The notes: generated by a model from the letters alone, not told the origin. A stretch of DNA of 64,000 nucleotides from an uncultured Bacteroidota bacterium (GCA_902771735.1 CACXXO010000004.1:1-64000), one strand, 5' to 3'. Counted from the stretch's first letter, positions 35,301 to 43,251 are shown. Translations and numbers: made by a program.

Positions 35301-38139
35301 CTGTCATCTTCACCGAGTTGTAGACCACGTCGGCATAGTTGGCAGTAATGACATTGAAGGGCGAACGCATCAGGTTGGAGTTGCCATCATCGTTACAAAC
35401 CACCATGTTGTTGGCCACCAATGCATGCACAGCCGACGTACCCGTCACGCTGTTCAGAGCGATGGCGCCGGCACCGTGGCTTGTGTATACCTTGTTGGCC
35501 ATCACACGGGTCTGTCCGGCGCACTCGTTGAGCAGCAACACATAGTTGGTGTTGCCCAACACGTCGTACATCTCGTTCTTCTCAATCACCACACCGTTCT
35601 GGTTAGTGGCGTTGACGGCGCACTCGTTCTGGTTCTCGAAGTGGCTGTTGCGCACCACGTTGCCTGTCGACAATATGTCGGAGGCCTGGCCTCTGACATC
35701 CACGCCGGTCTTGCCACCCACGAAGGTACAATTGTCAATCAACATGTTGTTGCAGTAACCCGAGCTGATGAGCGCATTGATACGCATGTTGGCGGCGGGA
35801 TTGGCCACACTGTCGATGAACGAGCAACCGTAGAAGTGGCAGTTGGCGCTGTTGACTCCCAGCTCCACCATGTTGGTCAGCGGGGCGGCACGGCGCACAA
35901 ACCTGATGTTGCGGAAGCGCACACAAGTGGCATCCGTGAGGTCGACCATCGAGGCTGTCGTGTCGCTCGACACGAAAGTCACATTGCCGCTTGCAGGCTC
36001 AAAGACGACATAATGCAGTGCCGTAGCTCCATTCACATAGGGCATCTTGAAGGGTTGGTACTCACCGGGGGCGAGCTTCACCACCAAGCTGTCGTCCACT
36101 CCGCAGCGGCTCACCGCAAAGAGAAATTCCTCGATGGTGTTGAAATCGGCATTGGAACCTCCTATGCGACGCACACCGTTCATCGGACCGTCGCAAACGA
36201 TGAACTCCGAGAAAGAGGTGTCATTATAGGGCTCGTGGTCGCGAATCTGCTGTGCTCCCACGGTCAGCGTGTCCTCCACCCACACTTTCAGTGTGTGGAA
36301 ACCAGCTGCAAGGTTGATGCTGTTCGAGATAGTGATGTTCTGATCGGCTCCACCGGCCAACGTGCCAGTCCAGTCGTAGTAGCCTGTCACATTCTCGTCT
36401 ATCTTGTAGCTCACCCTGACACCGTTCACCGGCAGGGCGCCGAAATTCTTCAGTTTCACCGTCAGGCTTCCCGGACGCTGCGTCATGGGGATGTCATAGC
36501 TCGGGCTTACCAGCTCGCTCACTCCCATATCATAGAGCAGCGGCAGGTTTTTCCGCTGTGTCATCACCAAAGCCGGACGCATATTGATCGACTCGGTGGC
36601 AATCTCCATACCCTGCACAAAGGGGTTGTTGCCGTAACCCTCGTCACCGTCGACCGAGTAGATACTGGCCTTCTGGGTTGTGGTGGGAATCATGCGTATC
36701 GATGTCGCCGTAGCGTTCACATCGCCGTTGAAAGTCAGCTGCATCACGATATCCTTGCCGGCATAATAGAACGTGTCCTGGAACAGCATTGTCTGCTCGC
36801 CGCCGGTATTGGCCTCCGTGATGGTGAACGGGCTGTCGTAGACCACCTGCATGTAATCCGACAGGGTGAAGGGATAGTTGGCCGTAATCGACATGTCGGG
36901 ATGGTAGCTCGTCGGCACATTCTTCATTCTCACCTGAAGACGCGGATGGGTAACGGTGTTGGTGTGCGAAGCCACGGTGAAGCGCATGGCCGTCATCTGA
37001 CCGGGCCCATAGCCGGCATTCGCCAACAGGGCCGAGTCGAACACCCACTCGCTGCGGCCGTCGGCTTCGGACGAGAAGGGGAAGAGGCTGTTGCTCTGCG
37101 TTCCCGTAAATTGTTCCGTAGCCAATCCCGGTTGCTCCACACCTCGTATACATGCATATTCTATCCACCAATAAGTCGTGCCGGCACGGGGATAAATCTC
37201 CATGTTGGCGTTCGACGTGGCGTCGCGCACCACACAATAGAAAGCCATCGTCGTGTCATAGCCATGGAACGGGATGGTGGCACCGTAACGGTTGCTGGTA
37301 CCGGCCACCGGTGTCATCTGCATACGTATCGGCGTCGGGTCGCTGCCCACGCGATAGAACAGATACACCGAGTCGGGATTGATACCCGCCGAGATGGTCG
37401 TCGTCGCTTCAAGTTCGATGCGTGCACCACGGCTGCTGGGATGGTAGTAGCCGTCGGGATAGCTCATCATCTTGATGTTCGGGTGAATCATCATGCTCGA
37501 GCTCGCACGCACCCTGATATTGTCCAAATACCAACGGCCGTTGGCCACACCCGAAACAGTGTTCTGCTTCACCACAAACTTGATCATCAACTTTCTCTCG
37601 CTGGTGGCCACCGCAGCGGTCATCACGTCGTTCAGGTTGAAACGCTCGCTCTTCCAGGATTCGTTGCTCATCGTCCCACTCCAATCGGGATACGAGTTTC
37701 GGGCAAAAGAACTCAACTGGCCGAAGTTCGACGAACCGCCGTCGGTCATGTCGTAATACTGCGAAGTCAACGAATGCCACTGCGACTCGGGCTCGTTGGC
37801 TCGCTTGTAGAAAATACGGCACACGGGATTCGTACCATTCGACGCCACATCGCAGATTTGGTCAAACTCAAGGCTGATGTAGCGCAGCGACGTGTTCTGT
37901 GTGAAATCCAATTCACTGAGCAACAACGTCACATCTCCGGTACTCGACTGCGTGATGTACATCGAGCGGCTGCCGCCCATGTAGTACGTGGTGCTGTAGC
38001 CTTCGGTGCCTCCTTGCATCGTGAAGGCCTGCGTCTCGCCAGTCTCGAAACCTTGATAGTACATTTCCTGCACCTGTCCTCGCGCCACAAGGCCCGAAAA
38101 TAGGAAAATCAAACTCGCAAAAAAGAATCTGAGCTTCAT
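26350..38139 (-). CDS. Giant multidomain T9SS-secreted protein (3929 residues)
   Basis: Signal peptide (to about residue 22, LVARGQ) opens a 3929-residue exported protein. Seen in order: an N-terminal jelly-roll module (QGFETGETQAFTMQ); beta-sandwich repeats of CARDB-like type, each containing YNDT- or NDS-like turns; a right-handed parallel beta-helix region (about 650-1050, starting GGSNADFNTIEEFL); more CARDB-like modules; a second beta-helix region (about 1990-2350, starting GGDYQSFGEAIDTL); a GEVED domain (about 2960-3055, VFIDFDRNGFF); and the T9SS type A sorting domain (last ~80 residues, LDQNYPNPFDDRT). Probably a cell-surface fibre, adhesin or polysaccharide-binding scaffold. Its stop overlaps the tilS start. 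It has its own promoter and a hairpin-bearing leader. Confidence 0.92.
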   Translation of the reverse strand: MKLRFFFASLIFLFSGLVARGQVQEMYYQGFETGETQAFTMQGGTEGYSTTYYMGGSRSMYITQSSTGDVTLLLSELDFTQNTSLRYISLEFDQICDVASNGTNPVCRIFYKRANEPESQWHSLTSQYYDMTDGGSSNFGQLSSFARNSYPDWSGTMSNESWKSERFNLNDVMTAAVATSERKLMIKFVVKQNTVSGVANGRWYLDNIRVRASSSMMIHPNIKMMSYPDGYYHPSSRGARIELEATTTISAGINPDSVYLFYRVGSDPTPIRMQMTPVAGTSNRYGATIPFHGYDTTMAFYCVVRDATSNANMEIYPRAGTTYWWIEYACIRGVEQPGLATEQFTGTQSNSLFPFSSEADGRSEWVFDSALLANAGYGPGQMTAMRFTVASHTNTVTHPRLQVRMKNVPTSYHPDMSITANYPFTLSDYMQVVYDSPFTITEANTGGEQTMLFQDTFYYAGKDIVMQLTFNGDVNATATSIRMIPTTTQKASIYSVDGDEGYGNNPFVQGMEIATESINMRPALVMTQRKNLPLLYDMGVSELVSPSYDIPMTQRPGSLTVKLKNFGALPVNGVRVSYKIDENVTGYYDWTGTLAGGADQNITISNSINLAAGFHTLKVWVEDTLTVGAQQIRDHEPYNDTSFSEFIVCDGPMNGVRRIGGSNADFNTIEEFLFAVSRCGVDDSLVVKLAPGEYQPFKMPYVNGATALHYVVFEPASGNVTFVSSDTTASMVDLTDATCVRFRNIRFVRRAAPLTNMVELGVNSANCHFYGCSFIDSVANPAANMRINALISSGYCNNMLIDNCTFVGGKTGVDVRGQASDILSTGNVVRNSHFENQNECAVNATNQNGVVIEKNEMYDVLGNTNYVLLLNECAGQTRVMANKVYTSHGAGAIALNSVTGTSAVHALVANNMVVCNDDGNSNLMRSPFNVITANYADVVYNSVKMTAPQRNNIAAVSFGGGTLQNSRFLNNVVVTLDNTNYAMNYVPGTQTTNQVGHNVYYSLGAVMNRKAGATYIDMAAWRLGEPDDSLSVSVNPNFLNGSRVDLRTFNRLVKGVGIPLATVPTDMFDTVRSTTATCPGAFEFSSLGYDFEPEAMVSPVAESCHMPQPVELVVRLRNSGTNAYNGSGLSLGYKVGNGATHTVAITTPVPAEDTVTIATGASLSLPPNTNSDATYNIQVWTIFANDPNQTNDTNVFQAISKYHPAKPNDDSVLIAYATAATITPTSGVSQWQVYNSTSAPRPKSEIYWYRDTNDAAPFFVGNTLVTDTVRMDTTFYFRQKRNKAIVRITQLEFAHANNTVGLTPAMPYWMSNSRKIALQLTNVGDARANLFGDTIQTISPTSSLNNKLFVFTDSVFIEPGQSLVVQYATGNSANPTMTIHTGSAGFTVAYNSKVAFVYRHGGKIEDAVAMNNIGESSTQAITWANSGVPSYVWSGAGVNVSTSNTAAGLIRTNFNGNSLDWTIASNANPMFLNTNNSSWIRYTDNGCEGYFAKYKVKLLAPPTADLDLEAPVLPESACGMGMENISVRVHNYGIQSVNGVVLHYCAGGDTVTENVSQTIPANGYISYTFSNQLNMSFGNDSLVTVKVWADSIGVDPTNVNDTSIATVWVPYTPAAPAAMAARTVSYATADTVTLATVPNVIPVWYDYDGAIVDTGYTHISEILYVGGTCGVSYMVTDPSSAIVGTGASQNANTAFPAPYQPGSKFAKQQYIYSASELRAAGLKPGNIDSLAFELKAILGSNVNSISFNEYSIYIGSTDDTIFSGNTDWKNARLAYSRAPFVITQADCNTWVTHRMDNPYYWDGESSIVVQIVHRIATAVTTGVKSAYTVKNNTALTKNGSAELSPSTAEYVGAGSRSGNRPNIRINATMFGCTSAVTPYDIQMVNIPSVDMAVLWPNGVDTLEYNSCNDIAIYANVRNQGATDAAGTKLYYYYDALPVDSVTVSTTIATGATQNVMLFSRHMTPGRHTVRVIVSAPGDNISSNDTIVRSFMVRFCNGSYTIAPTGGDYQSFGEAIDTLNIVGIQGPVVFNVAPGTYNEQVVLNNIPGSSAEHTIGFIGTGDSVLLTAATTQDLNYVMLLDSASYVTLSKFRIEARPTASGNAGNYGNALVMQKGSHITIDSLTVRVKGSLNNVNGSCVVLMGDISNLVFTNNVCDSGYYSLRSMGTLLNYNDMTITGNVFGNFWYQGINLRGVNNLTVNSNEVKSGIIASNVTGRGLTGIYLAQTSGVFSLQKNKIYLIDGKNGGKRGIQLENVNCIASNPGLVSNNMISCSGTGTAGLTPQKPSGIWIDSSSSYLNVYFNTIRVYCGNITGAYSENSYSFYAGPTISHVQVMNNIFSNFSKGYAYYVSENNTISISNYNAYYTESTRPLQWKLLCNDLAALQNSNSDDGNSVFSEPYFVSDYDLHLVMTNYAGIAQYNADVPDDIDNVVRQQVPGPTIGAHEMSVVTHDIAVVRIIEPLMPANLNFNPPNNMPPHIESDTVRVVAQFYNNGLAPESNVTWYAYLEGHEAATRTVTRNLGNFAPGQTKIDSVMMPTTLGIKDSNIIHVVAVLAGDNEPANNDRTGDMYLAPAFNLAASRMSTDHTGCNMENTIVRIHVKNEGFKDVPAGTTFKIGFHPEITSPANLTISTMPDTVEENTTLANPLLMGQTATIDFSQPANFYPTNQSVDIKFRLMGWVNYLYDITQTNDSTSKTQASQSPIIDAFFSPTPPVGYDTIMPYGTWGAVRASQENSIPIRWYRDTTSTFFFPASNQVTVNTANYNRSTLWNNTPQYFHDSTYYVNCVSSKNCPSHFTPVHVYIDNLYENDIAFEEVLAPLGGRVYMENDTVRIRIANYGTRSQTNIPVAYRLKRGNNVLQDVYEICHATIPAGQTYVYTFDSLLTIPTPTQSQSYSLQVWTDLTTDAVRRNDTIRYPWTFSSLPESTYNPSKPGSPTFDITRVSFNEFDFECPQLGRGLTDLATFADPDYPVVHVNRGLTDSIIVQVSPLDATAQAERLKVWVFIDFDRNGFFTNDEAVVNGDAFYDNAIYSNQISIAPNASFGYMRMRIAVGTYADFTNTTTALNNGGIPADKNGHNIDVLLFVDPEPPALDLAVTQIVSPRSYLIRDEQPREISFRIANKGTMPISNPEFNYRFVADTVDPTAQGTVTYNGTLQPGTSAVLTLPAHIFPLGVSDLNIWHDLDGDENRDNNSIEFQYNRFRIIRLVLDDDFEGENKWYAPKGYNRYTHNYWERGIPAKQRLNAAYSDSNAWVTDLHEPIVTGKRGNVSYLYSPIINIAQIKADTISFRLRRNLTNGSALRLEFYNFENKWVNVDVDSLTNWYNNTDDACFDNSTTGAGYNYYWIPSVRISGEYNELLQFRFVYTTPMGTSTTASYGEGCAIDDFHVGRARRKIDAGVIDITYPTAPAYGQTICPEVVVYNYGTDTLRHIDMGYIHYGTYLPKESHFDCLIPPECSDTFAFTSSFVVASDFPDTFSITAFTSIQEDIYNNNDSCTRSFPLSPLGNDISAHGFVYPLDNAVAGDSLQVTLRIRNFGSDPIATATASYFVNGQEPIVEEIDFNALLGRPLRSMEYFNYTFSQRFRASMGVMKITGVIKSPQNDYIYNDTVSKRVEGINSVLDLAASAIIVDTSDHNVVRISLVIENQGARGANGFEVAYYIDGDTNTVVREIYGRSHPLPALQTGYHTFDQTLPNRSAGYSNVTGFLHIVGDNDNSNDTTSAFAVQHLDIELLKLIVVENAAPNCMVIAVLRNNGNIPLLTGQFQLKFNINGENFTVNFPHRIEPGQTIYHPLVDPQNPNRYRIQKSPNRTYVGNATLVHPNDIENTDNNQTNLIEIRGYWEGVPFVETNTLVLDQNYPNPFDDRTTIPFSLPNEANVRFFVIDAMGHIVNTFTQHYPAGAQSIVIDMASYPSGIYYYGIEVDGKRLMKKMLLR

Positions 38140-38194
38140 AGTTTATATTTTTTTATTCTTATTTCTCAATAATTTTCAGTCATTTACATACACT

Positions 38195-38218
38195 ATACCC
38201 TACCTTTCTGCAGGGTAT
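38195..38218 (-). other. Hairpin in the 5' leader of the giant gene
   Basis: A 7-bp perfect stem (ATACCCT/AGGGTAT) with a 10-nt loop (GCAGAAAGGT on the minus strand) lies just after the predicted start of the transcript. It may stabilise the 5' end of a 12-kb mRNA or control translation; inference only. Confidence 0.45.
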
Positions 38219-38228
38219 AAATCAAACG

Positions 38229-38236
38229 CAAATATA
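38229..38236 (-). promoter_or_regulatory. -7 box of the giant T9SS gene
   Basis: Minus strand TATATTTG, 90 nt upstream of the ATG. A TTG lies 23 nt farther upstream, slightly beyond the usual spacing. Confidence 0.6.
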
Positions 38237-38413
38237 CGAACTTTTTTAAATATACACGCAAAATATATATAAAATTATCTAAAAACTACATCACACATTC
38301 TTCCCTCATTCACTATAAAGAGTCAAAACAGCTCTTTTAGGCTCACATTTTTAACATTTTTAACATTTTTTTATCTTCCACATGCTACCCCGTCAGGCCA
38401 TTCCCCGCCCCAT

Positions 38414-38556
38414 CACCCTACCTCCTCCCTGCCTTCCCCCTATCATCTCCCACCATGGTAGGAGATGGGTAGGAGTTGGTAGGGAGATGGTAAGGAGTTG
38501 GGAAAGAGTTGATACCAAGAAAGCGCTAATTGTCAACCTGTTATAGACAACAAGAA
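38414..38556. repeat. Intergenic 11-bp-unit inverted repeat, copy C
   Basis: Nearly identical to copy B: left arm CTACCTCCTCC, CTGCCTTCCCC, CTATCATCTCC, palindrome, five right-arm units, and a tail with GCTAATTGTCAACCTG. It lies between two leftward genes (rlmB and the giant gene) in a 476-nt gap; the rest of that gap is AT-rich, with the giant gene's promoter to the left and the rlmB terminator to the right. Its right end abuts the terminator. Confidence 0.88.
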
Positions 38557-38592
38557 AAAAGCCCTTTCCGGATTCCTGGTCCAAAAGGGCTT
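38553..38592 (-). terminator. Intrinsic terminator after rlmB
   Basis: On the minus strand AAGCCCTTTT and AAAGGGCTT form the stem, followed by TTTTTTCTTG. It ends the ruvB-hutI-lolD-rlmB operon. Confidence 0.85.
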
Positions 38593-38615
38593 ATTAGGTA
38601 ATAATATATTGGAAT

Positions 38616-39359
38616 TCAGCTTTTTAGGCGCTGTTCAAGGGCTTCATACATAAAAACGCCTGCGGCGACGCTGACGTTCAACGAGGCCACCTCGCCGACG
38701 ATGGGGAGTTTGGCTCGCACATCGCTCATTTTCAACAACTCGGTACTGATACCGGTCTCTTCGTTGCCCATAATGAGGAGGGTGGGCTGGCGGAAGTCGA
38801 CCTCACGGTAGTGGACAGCACCCTTCTCGGTAGCAGCAACCACCTGATATCCACATTGTTTTGCGAGATTGACAACCGTTTTCAGATTCTGCTCGCGACA
38901 GACGGGCAACCGCAGCAGGGCTCCGCTCGAGGTCTTGATGGCATCCTCGTTAAGGGCGGCGCTGCCATGGTCGGGCACCACCAGGGCGGCGACACCCGTG
39001 CATTCGGCCGTGCGGGCAATGGCACCCATGTTGCGCACATCGGTCACATGGTCGAGCAAGACGATTACCGACGGCTCTTCGAGAGTCTCCATCAACTGCA
39101 TGAAACTGTGATACTTCACCGCAGCGATGGTAGCCACCACCCCTTGGTGATTTCCGGTGGTCATCTTGTTGAGTTTCTCCACCGGGACGTACTGGAAGGG
39201 TATATCGTGTTCCTTGAGCTTGGTTCTCAGTTCGTTGAGCAATGAGGAATTGAGCCCGTTCTGAATCAGGACGCGTTCCACCTGCTGTCCGCTGCCGATG
39301 GCTTCGATGACAGGACGCAAGCCATAGATTATCTGTTGTTTACTCTGTGTTTTTTCCAT
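38616..39359 (-). CDS. rlmB: RlmB/TrmH-family 23S rRNA 2'-O-ribose methyltransferase
   Basis: 247 residues of the SpoU superfamily: an N-terminal substrate-binding domain (about 8-85) and a knotted SPOUT domain with [18 protein letters not shown] (motif 1), [11 protein letters not shown] (motif 2) and [14 protein letters not shown] (motif 3). RlmB methylates G2251 in the 23S rRNA P loop. Its start overlaps the lolD stop by 20 nt, and a strong terminator follows. Confidence 0.94.
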   Translation of the reverse strand: MEKTQSKQQIIYGLRPVIEAIGSGQQVERVLIQNGLNSSLLNELRTKLKEHDIPFQYVPVEKLNKMTTGNHQGVVATIAAVKYHSFMQLMETLEEPSVIVLLDHVTDVRNMGAIARTAECTGVAALVVPDHGSAALNEDAIKTSSGALLRLPVCREQNLKTVVNLAKQCGYQVVAATEKGAVHYREVDFRQPTLLIMGNEETGISTELLKMSDVRAKLPIVGEVASLNVSVAAGVFMYEALEQRLKS

Positions 39360-39993
39360 CGATGATTGTTATTTTTCTGTCGGCCATGGCGGCCAGTTCT
39401 TCGTTGTGGGTGACGATGACAAAAGTCTGGTTGTACTGCTCGCGGAGGCGGAAGAAGAGCTCGTGGAGTTCGCGGGCATGCTGGCTGTCAAGGTTGCCAC
39501 TCGGTTCGTCGGCCAGCACAGCCATAGGCCTGTTCATCAGGGCGCGGGCCACGGCCACACGCTGCTGCTCGCCGCCGCTGAGGGCCTGCGGTTTATGTGT
39601 GGCGCGGTGGTCTACCTTCATGAAAGTCAGCAGTTCCAAGGCCCTCTCGGAAGCCTCTTTCATGGGGACACCGCGGATGAGCGCAGGGATGCAAACATTC
39701 TCCAAGGCGGTGAACTCGGGCAGGAGGTGGTGTGCTTGGAAGACGAATCCAATATGCTCGTTTCGGAAGCGAGCCAACTCCTTCTCTTTCAGCTTGGAGA
39801 CCTCAATATCGCCATAGAGCAGCGTGCCGCTGTCGGGATGGTCCAGTGTGCCGAGAATCTGCAGCAGGGTGGTCTTGCCGGCCCCGGACGGGCCGACGAT
39901 GGAGACCACCTCGCCTTGATTGATTTCCAACGAGATATCCTGCAGGACATGCAGATCCCCATAACTCTTGTTGATATCAACAGCTTTTATCAT
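39340..39993 (-). CDS. lolD: LolD-like ABC transporter ATP-binding protein
   Basis: 217-residue single ABC domain: Walker [10 protein letters not shown] (about 37-45), Q-loop [13 protein letters not shown], signature [10 protein letters not shown], Walker [12 protein letters not shown]-loop IVTHNEE. Length and sequence fit the LolD/MacB ATPases that release lipoproteins or drive mechanotransmission; no permease gene is adjacent, so the partner is unknown. The frame opens far upstream inside hutI, but the ATG overlapping the hutI stop (ATGA) is the clear start. Confidence 0.92.
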   Translation of the reverse strand: MIKAVDINKSYGDLHVLQDISLEINQGEVVSIVGPSGAGKTTLLQILGTLDHPDSGTLLYGDIEVSKLKEKELARFRNEHIGFVFQAHHLLPEFTALENVCIPALIRGVPMKEASERALELLTFMKVDHRATHKPQALSGGEQQRVAVARALMNRPMAVLADEPSGNLDSQHARELHELFFRLREQYNQTFVIVTHNEELAAMADRKITIIDGKNTE

Positions 39994-41222
39994 ACTTCTT
40001 TTCCATTCAGGAAGACACGCTCCACTTTGTTTTCGCCGTAGGCATAGGGCATGTACTCGTAGCTCGCGATGGGCTTGGTAATGTAGAAGTTGGCCTTCTT
40101 GCCCACAGCGATGCTGCCCACCTCGTTGCTCACGCTCATGGCGTAGGCGGTGTTGAGGGTGGTGGCGTTGATGGCCTCTTCGGGGGTGAGACGGTAGCGG
40201 ATGCAGGCCATGGAGAGGATGAGCTGCATGTTGCCCGAGGGCGAGGTGCCGGGGTTGTAGTCGGAGGCCATAGCCACGGGCAGGCCTGCCTCGATCATGC
40301 GGCGTGCCGGCGAGAGGGGCAGGTTGAGGAAGAAGGCGCAGCCGGGGAGGATGGTGGGCATGGTGTAGGTGCCCTTGAGGCACTCGATCTCGGCGTCGCC
40401 CATCTGCTCGAGGTGGTCGACGGAGATGGCGTTGTATTTCACACCCACCTGCACGCCGCCCGAGATGGCCATCTCGTTGGCGTGGATCTTGGGGCGCATG
40501 CCGTATTTGATGCCAGCCTCGAGGATACGCGCGGTGTCGTCAACGGTGAAGAAGCCCTGGTCGCAGAAGACGTCGATGAAGTCGGCCAGCCCTTCGGCGG
40601 CCACGCGCGGGATCATCTCGTTGATGACGAGGTCGACATAGTCCTCCTGGTGGCCGCGATACTCCATGGGGATGCCGTGGGCGCCGAGGAAGTTGGACTT
40701 GATGGTCATGGGCGAGGTCTCTTTCAGGCGGCGGATGACGCGCAGGAGCTTCAGCTCGCTCTCGGTGGAGAGGCCGTAGCCGCTCTTGATCTCGATGGCG
40801 CCGGTGCCGAGGCGCATCACCTCCTCGAGGCGCTGCTGTGCCATGTCGTAGAGCTCGTCTTCCGAAGCTGCGGCAGTGGCTTTGGCCGAGTTGAGGATGC
40901 CGCCGCCACGCTTGGCTATTTCCTCGTAGCTGAGGCCGCGTATCTTGTCCACGAACTCATGCTCGCGCGAGTTAGCATATACGATGTGGGTGTGCGAATC
41001 GCAGAAAGTCGGCATCACCATCCGCCCTGCGGCGTCCTCCACATTATCGGCGGTGCCGTTCCATTCGCTCATCGGGCCGAAAGTCTTGATATTACCATCC
41101 TCCACGAGGAGGTAAGCATCCTTGATGGTCTCCAACAGGGCCATCTCCTTGCCCTGCTTGCGGAGCTTCGGTGAGGTCTCCACACCCACCAGCTCCTTGA
41201 TATTCTTTATTAGTGTTCGCAT
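39990..41222 (-). CDS. hutI: Imidazolonepropionase HutI
   Basis: 410-residue amidohydrolase of histidine degradation, converting 4-imidazolone-5-propanoate to N-formimino-L-glutamate. Metal ligands are visible: [11 protein letters not shown] (about 75), HANEMA (about 245) and SDYNPGT (about 320). Length is standard. The other hut genes are absent nearby; it sits alone between a secreted-protein gene and lolD in a translationally overlapping operon. Confidence 0.94.
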   Translation of the reverse strand: MRTLIKNIKELVGVETSPKLRKQGKEMALLETIKDAYLLVEDGNIKTFGPMSEWNGTADNVEDAAGRMVMPTFCDSHTHIVYANSREHEFVDKIRGLSYEEIAKRGGGILNSAKATAAASEDELYDMAQQRLEEVMRLGTGAIEIKSGYGLSTESELKLLRVIRRLKETSPMTIKSNFLGAHGIPMEYRGHQEDYVDLVINEMIPRVAAEGLADFIDVFCDQGFFTVDDTARILEAGIKYGMRPKIHANEMAISGGVQVGVKYNAISVDHLEQMGDAEIECLKGTYTMPTILPGCAFFLNLPLSPARRMIEAGLPVAMASDYNPGTSPSGNMQLILSMACIRYRLTPEEAINATTLNTAYAMSVSNEVGSIAVGKKANFYITKPIASYEYMPYAYGENKVERVFLNGKEV

Positions 41223-41236
41223 ATATTTTTTTATTT

Positions 41237-42139
41237 TTATTCCCAGTATTCTATTTCAAATTCGGTGATACCCATAGGGTCTTTCGTATAGATAAGCACA
41301 TCGTGTTCGTCGTAGCGATAATACTCATCGGACGGTTCTGTGTCTGTCGGGTCATCGTAGATTTTCCAGTGCTCATGGCGTTCCTTGCGAGTGCCGTCGG
41401 GACGGAAGGTAATGGTTACGTCGGCCTCCATATCCAGGTCGTACAGCTTGCCTGTCTGCGAGACAAGCACCCCGTTGGCGTCATAGTTATAGTCGAGTGT
41501 GTCCCATGATTCGTAATAATAAGTTCTGCTGGCGACAATGCGGCCCGAAGCATCATAGAAGAGCGTCCTGTCATGGTATCCGTCTACCCCGTCGTTGCAA
41601 TACTCATGCAACATACGCCCTGCAGAATCATATTCCCACAAGTAACGAAGCGTGTCTCTATATTCCTTTCCCCAATGAATAACATAGACACACTCCGTAA
41701 GGCCGAAACGGGGATGCACCTTGTGAGAATAGAGATGGTATTCGCTTACCCCCTCATGATACTTGCCGAAACCCTCTCTCTTGACATGCTGCACAATGCC
41801 GTCGGCGCCATACTCGATATTGCACCGCGAAGACACTTCGCGACGCGGCATCGGGTTGGCGGAGGAACTGACCCACTGATAAGTCTCGTGCAAAACGAGT
41901 CGGCCTTGAGCGTCGTACACGTTATGATATGCACTGTCGGAACAGTATCCGTGACGGTCGTAGTGCTCGGTATTCTTCAGTTTCCTTGCACCAGTCAATG
42001 TGTCGACAGAATAAGTGCGTATCACTTTGAAATGCTTTGTGGTACGAGAGGGGAAGTACGGCAAATCCATCAGAGGTTCCTGACCCATGGCAGGCAGAAA
42101 CATCGCAAAAAACAACAATATCAGGCCAGCTTTTTTCAT
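41237..42139 (-). CDS. Secreted protein with YD-repeat-like motifs
   Basis: 300 residues with a clean signal peptide (to about residue 19, LPAMGQ). Recurring YDAQGRLV, YDSAGRML, YDASGRIV and YDANGVLV units of about 40-60 residues resemble the YD/RHS-type repeats of surface proteins, without any toxin or T9SS tail. Function unknown. A longer open frame exists upstream inside ruvB, but the ATG with the signal peptide is convincing. It follows ruvB by 4 nt. Confidence 0.82.
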   Translation of the reverse strand: MKKAGLILLFFAMFLPAMGQEPLMDLPYFPSRTTKHFKVIRTYSVDTLTGARKLKNTEHYDRHGYCSDSAYHNVYDAQGRLVLHETYQWVSSSANPMPRREVSSRCNIEYGADGIVQHVKREGFGKYHEGVSEYHLYSHKVHPRFGLTECVYVIHWGKEYRDTLRYLWEYDSAGRMLHEYCNDGVDGYHDRTLFYDASGRIVASRTYYYESWDTLDYNYDANGVLVSQTGKLYDLDMEADVTITFRPDGTRKERHEHWKIYDDPTDTEPSDEYYRYDEHDVLIYTKDPMGITEFEIEYWE

Positions 42140-42143
42140 TGCA

Positions 42144-43163
42144 TCAGAACAATTCCTGCTGGTTGCCGTTGGTTTTGATTTTGCCGAGGTGCTGGTAGGC
42201 GAGCATGGTGGCTTCGCGGCCGCGGGGGGTGCGCATGAGGTAGCCTTCCTGAATGAGGTAGGGCTCGTAGACCTCCTCGACGGTGCCGGCATCCTCGCCG
42301 ACGGCGGTGGCCACGGTGTTGAGACCCACGGGGCCGCCCTTGAACTTGTCGATGATGGTGGAGAGAATACGGATATCCATATCGTCCAATCCGTTGCGGT
42401 CGACATTGAGGGCTTGCAGCGCGTAACGTGCTATGTCGAGCGTGATAGTGCCGTCGCCTTTGACCTGGGCAAAGTCGCGCACACGGCGCAGCAGACGGTT
42501 GGCGATACGGGGGGTGCCGCGCGAGCGGCGGGCAATCTCGATGGCGCTCTCAGAGGTGATCTTCACCTGGAGGAGCGAGGCGGAGCGGTTGACAATGCGG
42601 GTGAGCGTCTCGGCGTCGTAGTACTCCAGACGGCAGTTGATGCCGAAGCGGGCGCGCAGGGGGGCGGTGAGCATGCCGCTGCGGGTGGTGGCGCCGATGA
42701 GGGTGAAGGGTTTGAGTTTCAGTTGAACGGAACGCGCCGCGGGACCACTCTCGATGAGGATATCGATGCGGAAGTCCTCCATGGCGGAGTACAGATATTC
42801 TTCGACCACAGGCGAGAGACGGTGGATTTCGTCGATGAAAAGTACGTCGTTGGGCTGCAGGGAGGTGAGGAGGCCGGCCAAATCGCCGGGCTTGTCAAGC
42901 ACAGGGCCCGAAGTGGTCTTGATATTGACACCCAATTCGTTGGCGATGATATTGGAGAGGGTGGTCTTTCCCAAGCCGGGAGGGCCGTAGAGGAGCACAT
43001 GGTCGAGGGGCTCGCCACGATCCTTGGCAGCACGGACGAAGACCTTGAGGTTCTCCACCACCTGCCTCTGACCAGCGAAACTGTCGAACCCTGAAGGGCG
43101 TAACGCGCGTTCTATGTCTTTCTCCTGCGCAGAGATAATGCGGCTGTCCAATTCACTATTCAT
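42144..43163 (-). CDS. ruvB: RuvB, Holliday junction branch-migration ATPase
   Basis: 339-residue AAA+ motor: Walker [10 protein letters not shown] (about 60), Walker [10 protein letters not shown] (about 110), sensor GATTRSGML (about 156), arginine finger region [12 protein letters not shown], and C-terminal winged helix. Full length and well conserved. RuvA and RuvC genes are not in the window. It is the first gene of a five-gene leftward operon whose promoter ends 4 nt before the ATG. Confidence 0.96.
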   Translation of the reverse strand: MNSELDSRIISAQEKDIERALRPSGFDSFAGQRQVVENLKVFVRAAKDRGEPLDHVLLYGPPGLGKTTLSNIIANELGVNIKTTSGPVLDKPGDLAGLLTSLQPNDVLFIDEIHRLSPVVEEYLYSAMEDFRIDILIESGPAARSVQLKLKPFTLIGATTRSGMLTAPLRARFGINCRLEYYDAETLTRIVNRSASLLQVKITSESAIEIARRSRGTPRIANRLLRRVRDFAQVKGDGTITLDIARYALQALNVDRNGLDDMDIRILSTIIDKFKGGPVGLNTVATAVGEDAGTVEEVYEPYLIQEGYLMRTPRGREATMLAYQHLGKIKTNGNQQELF

Positions 43164-43167
43164 GGTG

Positions 43168-43197
43168 CAAAAATACTATTTTTTATCAAACTGACAA
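43168..43197 (-). promoter_or_regulatory. ruvB operon promoter, predicted leaderless
   Basis: Minus strand: TTG (43195-43197), 19-nt gap, TATTTTTG (43168-43175), then CACC and the ATG. With the usual Bacteroidota geometry the transcript would begin one base before the start codon. Confidence 0.75.
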
Positions 43198-43251
43198 AAT
43201 AAATGTAAAATAATGTCGTTATAACTATTGAATTAACATAAAAAGCAAGAC

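Noticed and set aside
34717..38103. A 1128-codon open frame on the plus strand, antisense to the giant gene
   Set aside because: It lacks a signal peptide, known motifs or a promoter, and is rich in His, Arg and Val as expected from the complement of GC3-biased coding DNA. The minus-strand frame has clear domains and a sorting tail.
26350..38139. Polymorphic toxin or RHS protein for the giant gene
   Set aside because: No RHS core, no toxin-like C-terminus and no immunity gene; the C-terminus is a T9SS sorting domain.
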